From NCBI GenBank assembly GCA_002293605.1, contig DBDO01000235.1, forward strand, positions 2,827 through 7,841: a DNA stretch of 5,015 nucleotides, given 5' to 3'. Position numbers and translations under genes: made by a program. Shown here piece by piece: positions 1 to 4,996 of this stretch (positions are counted from its first letter, which is position 1; each line of letters starts with the position of its first letter). Origin of the DNA: Desulfovibrionaceae bacterium UBA930 (GTDB lineage: Bacteria > Desulfobacterota > Desulfovibrionia > Desulfovibrionales > Desulfovibrionaceae). The notes under the pieces were generated by a model, which was not told the origin of the DNA, searched no databases, and was given only the letters and a program-made list of their open reading frames with translations.

Positions 1-88
1 AAATTTAGACGTAATTCGGCCCTAAGTCAAATAGGCAAGGAGAATTGCAGGAGGTATTACAAAAGGAAAAAATCGTGGTGTTATCATC
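1..88. other. Intergenic flank downstream of hicB; no gene seen
   Basis: I see no convincing coding region, RNA gene or repeat here. On the minus strand, which is downstream of hicB, there is a short T-rich run (rc of about 63-71) with no stable hairpin before it, so it is not a clear intrinsic terminator. On the plus strand there are purine-rich GGAG and GGAGG stretches (about 40-55). The only codons at a suitable distance open nothing of useful length, and the antisense strand is occupied by hicB from position 89. Confidence 0.4.
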
Positions 89-424
89 TCATCCCCGCAC
101 GGCTTCCCGCACCGTTTGCGAAATCCATTGATTCAGGCTGACCCCATCAGCGGCGGCGGCAACGCTAGCCTCATAGTAGGTGTTCGGGTCTAGACGGAGT
201 GCGAACTTGCCCTGCGGCTTCTTGGGCGATACACCGTCTTCCTCGCACATCCGCAAGAACACATCCAAAGAAGTTTTTCCTTCCCGCTTCAAAGATTCTG
301 TGTCCTTGGCATAAAAGTCCGCGCCGCCGTTCAGGCCGACAAATTCACCACGGAACATTTCGATTTCCGGGTCATATGCAATCACGGCTTTATAGCCGCC
401 GTCAAATTCCATTACATTTCTCAT
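89..424 (-). CDS. hicB: HicB family antitoxin with C-terminal ribbon-helix-helix domain
   Basis: This 111-residue protein is the probable antitoxin of a type II toxin-antitoxin pair. It would neutralise the HicA mRNA interferase by direct binding and repress the shared promoter. The N-terminal part (about residues 5-65) has the HicB-type partial RNase H-like fold pattern: a strand around YKAVIAYDPE, then F-x-G-EFVGLNG, then a helix with LKREGKTSLDVFL. The C-terminal part (about 72-110) reads as an Arc-like ribbon-helix-helix DNA-binding domain: a strand in GKFALRLDP, then two helices ending in SLNQWISQTVREAV. Its ATG overlaps the hicA stop codon as ATGA, which indicates translational coupling. 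GGTGA at 429-433 (minus strand) lies 4 nt upstream as a Shine-Dalgarno sequence. An ATG four codons later is an alternative start. Family membership is confident; cellular activity is inferred. Confidence 0.9.
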   Translation of the reverse strand: MRNVMEFDGGYKAVIAYDPEIEMFRGEFVGLNGGADFYAKDTESLKREGKTSLDVFLRMCEEDGVSPKKPQGKFALRLDPNTYYEASVAAAADGVSLNQWISQTVREAVRG

Positions 425-675
425 GGCTTCACCCCATTAGTTTCCAACCATTTACGGATACTCGCTACTGCGCCCTTATCTGTATCCGGCGAAGGGTGCG
501 GGCGATGAAACACCCGCCGATCCTCAAACAGCCTGACACAAACACGCGAACCTTCCGCTTCGGATATTTCCGCGCCAAGCATCGTAAAGAGATCTTCAAT
601 ATCCGCCCAACGCACAGAGCCGCTAACCGGGCGTTGAAAAACCAGGTGTAGCGTTTTCTGGTGCTTGGCTTTCAT
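421..675 (-). CDS. hicA: HicA family toxin (mRNA interferase), long-form subfamily
   Basis: This 84-residue protein is the probable toxin of the pair, which in the HicA family is a small double-stranded-RNA-binding-like ribonuclease that cleaves mRNA. The helix RWADIEDLFTMLGA (about 22-35) is followed by the strands EGSRVCVRLF and RRVFHRPHP, then the conserved C-terminal block SPDTDKGAVASIRKWLETNGV. It is longer than the classic HicA of about 58 residues because it has an extra 20-residue N-terminus. I recall that extension, with KHQKTL and RPVSG, as typical of this subfamily, which supports the ATG at 675. The histidine normally found right after the GS turn is replaced by Arg44, while His57 and His60 sit in the HRPHP motif. 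No Shine-Dalgarno sequence precedes the ATG, and the predicted transcription start falls on or next to it. The gene overlaps hicB by 4 bp. Confidence 0.9.
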   Translation of the reverse strand: MKAKHQKTLHLVFQRPVSGSVRWADIEDLFTMLGAEISEAEGSRVCVRLFEDRRVFHRPHPSPDTDKGAVASIRKWLETNGVKP

Positions 676-681
676 ATAAGA

Positions 682-704
682 ATGATATTGTTTTTTGATA
701 TCAT
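682..704. promoter_or_regulatory. Inverted-repeat operator candidate in the hicAB promoter
   Basis: The arms ATGATAT (682-688) and ATATCAT (698-704) are perfect 7-bp inverted repeats separated by 9 bases. Their centres are 16 bp apart, about one and a half helical turns. They cover the -10 box and abut the -35 box, which is where an autorepressor would act. HicB proteins with ribbon-helix-helix domains commonly bind such repeats in their own promoters. Binding by this HicB is inferred. Confidence 0.6.
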
Positions 705-709
705 GTCAA
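682..709 (-). promoter_or_regulatory. hicAB promoter
   Basis: On the minus strand a perfect -35 TTGACA (709-704) is followed after 16 bases by TATCAT (687-682), which matches the -10 consensus at five of six positions. The expected transcription start is at about 675-676, right at the hicA ATG. This is a sequence-based prediction. Confidence 0.7.
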
Positions 710-774
710 GGTGGCAAGGCAGCTTTGTGGCACGGAGGTATGCATGCATCGGCGCATCGCCGCCAGACAACGCG

Positions 775-810
775 AAAGCGCCGGGCTACATCATCGTAAC
801 CCGGCGCTTT
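775..810 (-). terminator. Strong hairpin downstream of tRNA-Ser, likely terminator
   Basis: The arms AAAGCGCCGGG (775-785) and CCCGGCGCTTT (800-810) form a perfect 11-bp stem with a 14-nt loop. The hairpin lies 12 bases beyond the encoded CCA of the tRNA on the minus strand, where a terminator for the tRNA transcript is expected. The 3' flank carries only three U residues, so termination may be imperfect. The stem is symmetric enough to act from either side and could also block transcripts coming from the left. Confidence 0.6.
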
Positions 811-821
811 ATTGACGCTTC

Positions 822-911
822 TGGCGGAGAGGCAGGGATTTGAACCCTGGACACGCTTCCACGTGTACACGATTTCCAGTCGTGCTCCTTCGGCCGCTCG
901 GACACCTCTCC
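822..911 (-). tRNA. tRNA-Ser(GGA) with encoded CCA
   Basis: Read on the minus strand, this 90-nt sequence folds as a class II tRNA. The acceptor stem GGAGAGG (911-905) pairs with CCTCTCC (832-826), followed by discriminator G825 and a genomically encoded CCA (824-822). The anticodon stem CACGA/TCGTG encloses the loop CTGGAAA, which gives anticodon GGA (877-875) and reads the serine codons UCC and UCU. The T arm (849-833) has the GGTTCAAATCC-type loop. A long variable arm (about 850-867) with the stem ACACG/CGTGT is diagnostic of serine tRNA, as is discriminator G. It stands alone, with its own promoter-like sequence upstream and a hairpin downstream. Confidence 0.97.
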
Positions 912-924
912 GCGTGAAGAGGTG

Positions 925-953
925 TTTCTAGCAAAAGCTTCAGGGGAAGGCAA
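925..953 (-). promoter_or_regulatory. Candidate tRNA-Ser promoter
   Basis: On the minus strand TTGCCT (953-948) and TAGAAA (930-925) are separated by exactly 17 bases and resemble sigma-70 boxes, with four of six -10 matches. Transcription would begin at about 918, giving a leader of about 7 nt before the mature 5' end at 911. The spacing and location fit a stand-alone tRNA gene. It is a prediction from sequence only. Confidence 0.5.
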
Positions 954-966
954 GGAAGATTTTTAT

Positions 967-1022
967 GCGGGGGCAAAGCGGGGCAGGGCAAAAAATTTAT
1001 GATCACGCCGCTTCGCCCCCGC
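967..1022 (-). terminator. Long inverted repeat after the HU-like gene, possible terminator
   Basis: The 15-base arms at 967-981 (GCGGGGGCAAAGCGG) and 1008-1022 (CCGCTTCGCCCCCGC) are complementary except at one position, with a 26-base loop. In the minus-strand RNA that position is a G-U wobble, so the stem is unbroken. In plus-strand RNA it is an A-C mismatch. The repeat begins 38 bases past the HU-like stop codon, so it probably folds at the end of that transcript. The base of the stem is followed by AUAAAAAU and not by a U-run, so a classical intrinsic terminator is not certain. Confidence 0.5.
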
Positions 1023-1060
1023 GCTGTCTGCGGGCTGTCCGCGCCCAGCGTAAAAGACCG

Positions 1061-1345
1061 CTACTGCGTCACTCTGTCGGCCAGGGACTGGGCCGGAGTG
1101 AATTTAACGGCCTTGCGGGCGGGTATGCGAATGGCCTGCCCGGTTTTAGGGTTGCGCCCGGTGCGGGCGGCGCGATGGGTTATGGTGAAGGTACCGATAC
1201 GGGGCAGACGCACGCCGTCTTGCGACACTGCGGCGTCCGCGAGAATTTTGCAAAAGGTGATGTAGGCTTTTTCCGCAGAGGTCTTGGTAGGGAATATTTT
1301 GGGAAGGGCAGTCTTCAAGGCAACGATAAAATCCGCTTTAGTCAT
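1061..1345 (-). CDS. HU/IHF-family DNA-binding protein
   Basis: This 94-residue protein is a small nucleoid-associated protein of the HU/IHF family, which binds DNA as a dimer and bends it. Residues 1-45 form the two-helix dimerisation part, with the typical start MTKADFIVAL and a helix through SAEKAYITFCKILADAAV. The strand signature VRLPRIGTFTITHRAARTGRNPKTG follows (about 45-69), in which Pro66 in the flexible beta-arm is the expected DNA-intercalating proline. The C-terminal KFTPAQSLAD matches the family's F-x-P-x-x-x-L ending. Length is normal for the family (about 90). A strong AAGGAGA (1357-1351) lies 5 nt before the ATG. The gene stands alone, divergent from the sugar operon. The sequence is not close enough to a named paralogue for me to call it hupA, hupB, ihfA or ihfB. 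Confidence 0.93.
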   Translation of the reverse strand: MTKADFIVALKTALPKIFPTKTSAEKAYITFCKILADAAVSQDGVRLPRIGTFTITHRAARTGRNPKTGQAIRIPARKAVKFTPAQSLADRVTQ

Positions 1346-1417
1346 AGAACTCTCCTTACAAAAACGGGTACATGGGGGCTAACCCCGACAAACAACCACT
1401 TACAAAATATATTGTGT

Positions 1418-1446
1418 ATGCTACATAGAGAAACAACTTTTGGCAA
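1418..1446 (-). promoter_or_regulatory. Candidate promoter of the HU-like gene
   Basis: On the minus strand TTGCCA (1446-1441) and TAGCAT (1423-1418) lie 17 bases apart, and AT-rich sequence surrounds them (about 1400-1475). The start point would be at about 1411, giving a leader of about 65 nt. That leader contains a small GGGG-TTAG-CCCC hairpin (1386-1375). The -10 box matches only four of six positions, so this is tentative. Confidence 0.4.
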
Positions 1447-1560
1447 TAAAGATTTTAAGAAAACTCTAAACCTGCATATCCCCCTGTGCGCCCTCCCCGG
1501 CCATGCGAGCCGGGCCAGTGCCCAAGGCCTATGCACGGCAGTCATTTTCGCGCAGGCACA

Positions 1561-1589
1561 TTGACATTCCCTGGCTCCTTCCTTATGCC
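1561..1589 (+). promoter_or_regulatory. Candidate promoter of the kdnB operon
   Basis: A perfect -35 TTGACA (1561-1566) is followed after 17 bases by TATGCC (1584-1589), a poor -10 with only the TAT part matching. A good -35 with a weak -10 may point to regulation, or to a different true promoter. The start point would be at about 1596, inside the left arm of the palindrome that follows. Confidence 0.4.
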
Positions 1590-1591
1590 GG

Positions 1592-1633
1592 TTTAGAAGG
1601 CATTCCATAAGTCATTATGAAATGCCTTCTAAA
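1592..1633. repeat. 42-bp interrupted palindrome upstream of kdnB
   Basis: The arms TTTAGAAGGCATT (1592-1604) and AATGCCTTCTAAA (1621-1633) are perfect 13-bp inverted repeats. After one mismatched pair (C1605/A1620), the symmetry resumes with CATAA (1606-1610) and TTATG (1615-1619) around a 4-base centre. In all, 18 of 19 possible pairs match. It ends 22 bases before the chosen kdnB start and has no T-run on either side, so it does not look like a terminator. It could be an operator, a structured 5' leader, or a dispersed palindromic element. Confidence 0.8.
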
Positions 1634-1655
1634 TAATCAGGACGAGGATTGCCAT

Positions 1656-2744
1656 ATGTCTGTCACCCGCAACACAAAAAACGTGCCTTATTACCTGCTC
1701 GGCTTTGGCGCTTTTGCGCAGCTGGGCGGCCTTGTGCAGGCCCGGCGTAAAGCCGTGCAGGGCCCGGCGCTTTTCTTCATTGATCATTTTTTTCACAATA
1801 CGGAGCACCTGGGAACGCTCCCGGCCGAGAGCGATGACAGTGTGTTTTTTGTGGATGTGAGTCGCGAGCCTGCGGTAGAGTATGTCGATGCGCTCGCGGA
1901 CAAAAGCCGGGAGGCCCTTGCCGGTCGCGCGCCCTGCTGCATTGTGGGCATTGGCGGCGGTGCCACGCTGGATGTGGCCAAAGCTGTGGGCAATCTGCTT
2001 ACCAACCCCGGCAAGGCCGAAGACTACCAGGGCTGGGAACTGGTCAAAAATCCGGCCCCCTATAAAATCGGCGTGCCCACGCTTTTCGGCACCGGGGCCG
2101 AGTGCTCGCGCACCTGCGTGCTGACCAACCAGCGTCGCAAGCTTAAACTGGGCATGAACAGCGACTTTACCATGTACGACCAACTCCTGCTCGACCCTGC
2201 GCTGTCCCGCACCGTGCCCAGAGAGCAGTTTTTCTTTACCGGCATGGATACCTACATGCACTGCTTTGAATCCGTGCGGGGGAGCTACCGCAACGTCATT
2301 GTGGATCATCTTTCCGAAAGCGCGCTCTCGTTGTGCCGGGAGATTTTTCTCGGCCCGGAGGACATGATGAGCGAAGCCAATTTAGAGCGCATGGCCGTGG
2401 CCTCCTACCTCGGGGGCATGGCCGCAGGCAACGTGGGCGTGGTGCACCCCATTTCCGCCGGGCTGTCCATTGTGCTGCACCTGCCGCACGGCAAGGCCAA
2501 CTGCTATGCCCTGAGCGTGCTTGAAGAGATTTACCCGGAGGAGTATGCAGCCTTCACGGCCATGCTCTCCCGGCACAGCATTGACCTGCCCAAGGGCATT
2601 TGCGAAAAGCTGACGGAAGAGCAGTACGAAGCCCTGTACGCAGGCTCCATTGTGCACGAAAAACCGCTGACCAACGCGCTTGGCCCGGCTTTTCGGGATA
2701 TTCTGACCAAAGAACGGCTTATCGCCAAATTCAAATCCATGTAA
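1656..2744 (+). CDS. kdnB: KdnB-like iron-dependent alcohol dehydrogenase (Kdo 8-oxidase)
   Basis: This 362-residue cytoplasmic enzyme of the iron-containing alcohol dehydrogenase family probably oxidises the C8 hydroxyl of 3-deoxy-D-manno-octulosonate (Kdo) to an aldehyde, preparing it for transamination. The nucleotide-binding motif GIGGG is at residues 98-102, followed by TLDVAKAVGNLLTNPG and YQGWELVKNP, which I recognise from Shewanella KdnB. GTGAECSRT is at 145-153. The four metal ligands of the family are all present: Asp198 and His202 (D-x3-H), then His264 and His278 (14 apart). An in-frame ATG at 1617 lies inside the palindrome and lacks a ribosome site. The ATG at 1656 has GAGG (1644-1647) 8 nt upstream and gives the normal N-terminus, so I chose it. 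It is the first gene of a three-gene operon, 13 bp before an aminotransferase. Other sugar or polyol dehydrogenases of this family cannot be excluded. Confidence 0.85.
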   Translation: MSVTRNTKNVPYYLLGFGAFAQLGGLVQARRKAVQGPALFFIDHFFHNTEHLGTLPAESDDSVFFVDVSREPAVEYVDALADKSREALAGRAPCCIVGIGGGATLDVAKAVGNLLTNPGKAEDYQGWELVKNPAPYKIGVPTLFGTGAECSRTCVLTNQRRKLKLGMNSDFTMYDQLLLDPALSRTVPREQFFFTGMDTYMHCFESVRGSYRNVIVDHLSESALSLCREIFLGPEDMMSEANLERMAVASYLGGMAAGNVGVVHPISAGLSIVLHLPHGKANCYALSVLEEIYPEEYAAFTAMLSRHSIDLPKGICEKLTEEQYEALYAGSIVHEKPLTNALGPAFRDILTKERLIAKFKSM

Positions 2745-2757
2745 TCGAGGCTGCATT

Positions 2758-3963
2758 ATGCAAGTCAATTTCAGCGGACGGGCCCTGCGCTATACGGAAG
2801 AAGAAATCCAGGTTGTGGTCGAGGCCATGCGCACGGCCGACCCCCTGACGCAGGGGCGTTTTCAAAATGCCTTTCAGGAGGGCTTTTGTGCCTTTAACGG
2901 CGCTGCGCACGCCTTTGCCATGATGAACGGCACGGCGGCCCTGGAAGTTGCGGCCCAGCTCTGCTTTTTTAAGGAAGGGGACGAGGTGATCATCCCCTCG
3001 CATACCTTTACCTCTTCCGCCTACCCCTTTGCCAGATACGGAACCAAACTGGTCTGGGCCGATATAGACCCCGCAACCCGCGTTATCACCGCCGAGAGCA
3101 TCGCCCCGCTGATCACGCCGAGGACAAAGCTGATCATCGTTGTGCACCTCTACGGTTATGTGGCGGATATGCCCGCCATCATGGCCTTGGCCCAAAAGCA
3201 TGGCATCCTCGTGCTGGAGGACGCCTGCCAGGCCATCGGCGCGGAACTGGACGGGGTTAAGGCCGGGAATTTCGGTGATTTCGGCGTGTTCTCCTTCCAT
3301 TCCCACAAAAATCTGACCACCCTGGGCGAAGGCGGCATGCTCACGGTAAAAGACGAGCGCTACGCCGCCCTTATCCCCATGCTGCGTCATAACGGGCACC
3401 GCGCCTTTCCCGCCGGTCCGGAGGGCAGGCCCGATTACTGGATTCCCGCCATGGGCGATGTGGATTTTCCCGAGCTTGACGGCCAGCGCCTGTGGCCCAA
3501 CAACTACTGCATAGGCGAGGTGGAATGCGCCCTTGGCCTAAAGCAGCTTGAGCGGGTAGAGCGCATCAATGCCGAAAAGCGGACCAGAGCCCTGGCCTTT
3601 ATCGATGCCCTGCATGACTACCCGGAGCTGGAATTTCACCGTGTGGATTCCCTGCGCCACAACTACCACCTGCTGCCCGCGCGCATGCGCGGCACGGCCC
3701 TGCGGCGTGATGATTTCATCCGGCGCATGTTTTACGAATACGGCGTCAAATGCGTGGTGCAGTACTGCCCCCTGAACCGCTACCCCCTCTATCAGAAACT
3801 GGGCTTTGGCAAAGCGAATTGCCCGAATGGGGACGATTTTTACGATCACATGATTTCCTTCCCCTTCCAGCACTGCCTCACACCGGAGGAGTTTGAGCAC
3901 ATGCTCGCCTCCACCAGGGCGGTTCTGGATGCGCAGCGCTCCGGCAAAGCGCATGGGCAGTAG
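2758..3963 (+). CDS. DegT/DnrJ/EryC1/StrS family sugar aminotransferase (KdnA-like role)
   Basis: This 401-residue enzyme is a PLP-dependent fold-type I aminotransferase that aminates keto- or aldehydo-sugars, normally from glutamate. The phosphate-binding NGTAALEVA starts at residue 57, and the EVIIPSHTFTSSAYP block is at 76-90. LEDACQAIGA (153-162) contains Asp155, expected to contact the pyridine nitrogen. Lys184 in FSFHSHKNLTTLGEGGML is the Schiff-base lysine, and PNNYCIGEVECALGLKQL (247-264) is the family's substrate/dimer segment. Length is typical. The start has GAGG (2747-2750) 7 nt upstream. Its position right after a KdnB-like oxidase suggests that it makes the 8-amino derivative of Kdo, the role of KdnA. 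The sequence around Lys184 does not look like a close Shewanella KdnA orthologue as I remember it, so I leave the symbol blank. It could instead serve another keto-sugar. Confidence 0.9.
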   Translation: MQVNFSGRALRYTEEEIQVVVEAMRTADPLTQGRFQNAFQEGFCAFNGAAHAFAMMNGTAALEVAAQLCFFKEGDEVIIPSHTFTSSAYPFARYGTKLVWADIDPATRVITAESIAPLITPRTKLIIVVHLYGYVADMPAIMALAQKHGILVLEDACQAIGAELDGVKAGNFGDFGVFSFHSHKNLTTLGEGGMLTVKDERYAALIPMLRHNGHRAFPAGPEGRPDYWIPAMGDVDFPELDGQRLWPNNYCIGEVECALGLKQLERVERINAEKRTRALAFIDALHDYPELEFHRVDSLRHNYHLLPARMRGTALRRDDFIRRMFYEYGVKCVVQYCPLNRYPLYQKLGFGKANCPNGDDFYDHMISFPFQHCLTPEEFEHMLASTRAVLDAQRSGKAHGQ

Positions 3964-4996
3964 CATGCCCGCAGCACATACCGGGGCCTCCCCTTTGCCT
4001 GCCCGCATCCTTTTCGTGGTTGCGGGCTACCCTGCCATTGGCATGGGCCACGTCTATCGAACGCTGATGCTGGCCCGCGAACTGCGGGCCTTCAGCATCA
4101 GCTTTCTGCTCACGCGCGAAAGCGAGCCCTTTGCCTTTGATTTCATTGCCGCGCAGTACCCGGTGAGCATGCAGCCCGGCCAGGGAGGGCTGGCCCAGGC
4201 CGTGCTGGCCCAAAAGCCCGATCTGGTGATCAACGACATGCTGAACACCGATGCCGCCTATGTCGGCGCACTCAAGGCCGCTGGTCTGCCTGTGGTCAAT
4301 TTTGAAGATGACGGAGAGGGAGCGCAACTGGCCGACCTGATCGTGAACGCCCTGTACGAAAGCAAAAGCGAGGACCGTCAGGGGCGTCTTTACGGGCACA
4401 GGTATTTCTGCCTGCGTGACGAGTTTCTCCAGGCCGAGCCCAATGCCTTTCGCCCTGGAGTGCGGCGGGCGCTGATCACCTTTGGGGGGGCCGATGCTTC
4501 GGACTTCACCCGCAAAACCCTGGACAGCATTTTCGACTGCTGCCGGGAGCGGAATATAGCCCTCAGCCTGGTCGCCGGGCCGGGCTACGCGCACAAGGAA
4601 GAACTGGAGGCCCGCATAGGGGAGTTGGACCCCGGCGCGGCCTTGCTCTCCTTTACCCATGCCACCAACGTCATGTCGCAGGAAATGCGGGGGGCGGATA
4701 TCGCCCTGTGCTCGGCCGGAAGAACGGTTTACGAACTGGCCCACATGCGCATTCCGGCCATCGTGCTCGCCCACCATGAGCGCGAAGACATGCATACCTT
4801 TGCCCGTCCGCGTAACGGCTTCTTATATCTTGGTGTTATGCGGAATTTTCGCCCGGACAGGGTACTGCGCGCCTTTTCCCGCCTGCTTGAGCCCGGCGTG
4901 CGCCGCCCCCTGTACGAGCGTCTCTGCCGCTTCGACTTTCGCCCCAACAAAGCCAGGGTGATCGCAAAAATACAGGCGCTTTTGCCGCAAACCTAG
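3953..4996 (+). CDS. PseG/SpsG-like GT-B fold protein (nucleotide-sugar hydrolase or glycosyltransferase)
   Basis: This protein of about 347 residues resembles PseG/SpsG, which hydrolyse the nucleotide from UDP-linked amino sugars in pseudaminic acid and related pathways and share a fold with MurG-type glycosyltransferases. The N-terminal domain has ILFVVAGYPAIGMGHVYR (19-36), where His33 of the G-x-G-H-x-x-R motif matches the PseG catalytic histidine. The start of the second domain carries ALITFGGADASD (173-184), like the family's GG-x-D loop. Further on, SAGRTVYELAHMRIPAIVL (254-272) is the nucleotide-binding segment. It then reads HHEREDMHTFARPRNGFLYLG where many relatives have an N-Q motif. 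The start is uncertain. The ATG at 3953 overlaps the aminotransferase by 11 bp, and the ATG at 3965 follows its stop by 1 nt. Neither has a good ribosome site, which points to coupled translation. The substrate is unknown, and context suggests surface-sugar synthesis. Confidence 0.8.
   Translation: MGSSMPAAHTGASPLPARILFVVAGYPAIGMGHVYRTLMLARELRAFSISFLLTRESEPFAFDFIAAQYPVSMQPGQGGLAQAVLAQKPDLVINDMLNTDAAYVGALKAAGLPVVNFEDDGEGAQLADLIVNALYESKSEDRQGRLYGHRYFCLRDEFLQAEPNAFRPGVRRALITFGGADASDFTRKTLDSIFDCCRERNIALSLVAGPGYAHKEELEARIGELDPGAALLSFTHATNVMSQEMRGADIALCSAGRTVYELAHMRIPAIVLAHHEREDMHTFARPRNGFLYLGVMRNFRPDRVLRAFSRLLEPGVRRPLYERLCRFDFRPNKARVIAKIQALLPQT

Larger units (their letters stand above)
1346..1655. 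other. Divergent intergenic region between HU-like gene and sugar operon
   Basis: This 310-base gap has no supportable gene. The left half (about 1390-1475) is AT-rich and holds the candidate HU promoter. The middle (about 1476-1560) is GC-rich, with a small 6-bp hairpin CCCGGC/GCCGGG (1496-1501 and 1509-1514) that has no T-run on either side. The right end holds the candidate operon promoter and the 42-bp palindrome. Open frames crossing the gap on both strands look like chance. Two of them begin with similar residues (M-x-CLLN) only because they start in opposite arms of the palindrome. Confidence 0.6.

Noticed and set aside
744..815. A 23-codon plus-strand ORF with GGAGG 5 nt before its ATG
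   Set aside because: It runs through the strong hairpin at 775-810, has no recognisable protein character, and its good ribosome site alone is not enough to call a gene.
661..843. 60-codon plus-strand ORF
   Set aside because: It overlaps the hicAB promoter, the hairpin and the tRNA 3' end, with no domain signal.
965..1564. 199-codon plus-strand ORF crossing the HU-like gene and intergenic region
   Set aside because: It is antisense to a clear HU-family gene, has no motif and looks like a frame shadow.
1342..1608. 88-codon minus-strand ORF in the divergent intergenic region
   Set aside because: It starts in the palindrome and ends at the HU-like start, with no domain. Its start resembles the plus-strand upstream codons only because of the palindrome.
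1617..1655. Upstream in-frame ATG that would extend the KdnB-like protein by 13 residues
   Set aside because: It lies inside the palindrome without a ribosome site, and the added residues are not part of the family N-terminus.
3893..3952. TTG start extending the PseG-like protein by 20 residues
   Set aside because: The GGAGGAG upstream is only 1 nt from the TTG, and the extension is unlike family N-termini. It lies wholly inside the aminotransferase gene.
3878..4795. 305-codon minus-strand ORF
   Set aside because: It is antisense to the PseG-like gene. Long antisense frames are expected in GC-rich coding DNA, and the translation has no recognisable domain. The same applies to the antisense frames at 1629-2309 and 2731-3399.
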